Assembly (NCBI GenBank): GCA_002327525.1
Contig: DCWG01000150.1
Coordinates: forward strand, 1-44,519
DNA: 44,519 nt
DNA from: Gammaproteobacteria bacterium UBA2168
GTDB taxonomy: Bacteria; Pseudomonadota; Gammaproteobacteria; Pseudomonadales; Azotimanducaceae
Direction of reading: 5' to 3'
The notes under the pieces are model-generated. The model worked only from the letters and a program-made list of their open reading frames with translations. It ran no database searches and was not told the origin of the DNA. Shown piece after piece: positions 44,495 to 44,519 of the stretch. Positions within the stretch are counted from its first letter, which is position 1. Each line of letters begins with the position of its first letter. The position numbers were made by a program, and so were the translations under genes.

Positions 44495-44519
44495 CGGGGC
44501 GTAGCGCAGTCTGGTAGCG
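44495..44519 (+). tRNA. tRNA-Pro, 5' end only (cut by window)
   Basis: CGGGGCGTAGCGCAGTCTGG then TAGCG matches the start of bacterial tRNA-Pro (acceptor CGGGGCG and D-arm). The anticodon lies beyond the window. Confidence 0.8.

Overview
The window is GC-rich bacterial chromosome, most likely from a gammaproteobacterium. The main evidence is the block infC-rpmI-rplT-pheS-pheT-ihfA-merR-like, which is typical of that class, together with tRNA-Val(GAC), tRNA-Pro, uvrB and pdxH. The exact lineage cannot be fixed from the sequence. The many acyl-CoA, short-chain dehydrogenase (SDR) and molybdenum hydroxylase genes, mixed with decaying genes, would suit a marine or host-associated heterotroph, but that is inference.

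Positions 1-28.7 kb are accessory and catabolic. After a partial crotonase comes a long leftward operon (9548 to 2719): a three-subunit molybdenum hydroxylase (FAD, 2Fe-2S and molybdopterin subunits), an overlooked MoaD/ThiS-like sulfur-carrier gene that overlaps it by one base, a ThDP-dependent enzyme and an acyl-CoA dehydrogenase. A zinc-type oxidoreductase gene follows. Further on are a secreted beta-propeller/amidohydrolase, a run of MDR oxidoreductase, M81 (MlrC) metallopeptidase and SDR genes, a second acyl-CoA dehydrogenase, a MATE exporter, another crotonase, and a leftward GntR/FadR-regulator, RND adaptor and RND permease operon with palindromic operators at its promoter.

This same half is littered with gene wreckage. 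I see remnants of a TonB-dependent receptor, a VWA-domain protein, a DAHP synthase, a SAM methyltransferase, an SDR lacking its active site, a PPOX-family flavoprotein with a nonsense codon and frameshifts, and the N-terminal half of a 2-oxoacid:ferredoxin oxidoreductase gamma/alpha subunit. A frameshifted small membrane protein is a weaker case. The second half has no clear pseudogene.

Positions 28.7-44.5 kb are mainly housekeeping: a Glu/Ala repeat protein, uvrB, an acyl-CoA synthetase, pdxH, tRNA-Val, the translation block with an apparent AUC-initiated infC and a terminator/attenuator before pheS, ihfA, and a MerR-like regulator. The end holds a lipoprotein-type octaheme cytochrome c with HEAT/TPR-like repeats, a periplasmic protein of unknown function, and the start of tRNA-Pro behind a strong promoter.

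The best candidate for a new system is the molybdenum hydroxylase, MoaD-like, ThDP enzyme and acyl-CoA dehydrogenase operon. The other main results are the concentration of decaying genes and the unusual start and leader arrangements in the translation operon.
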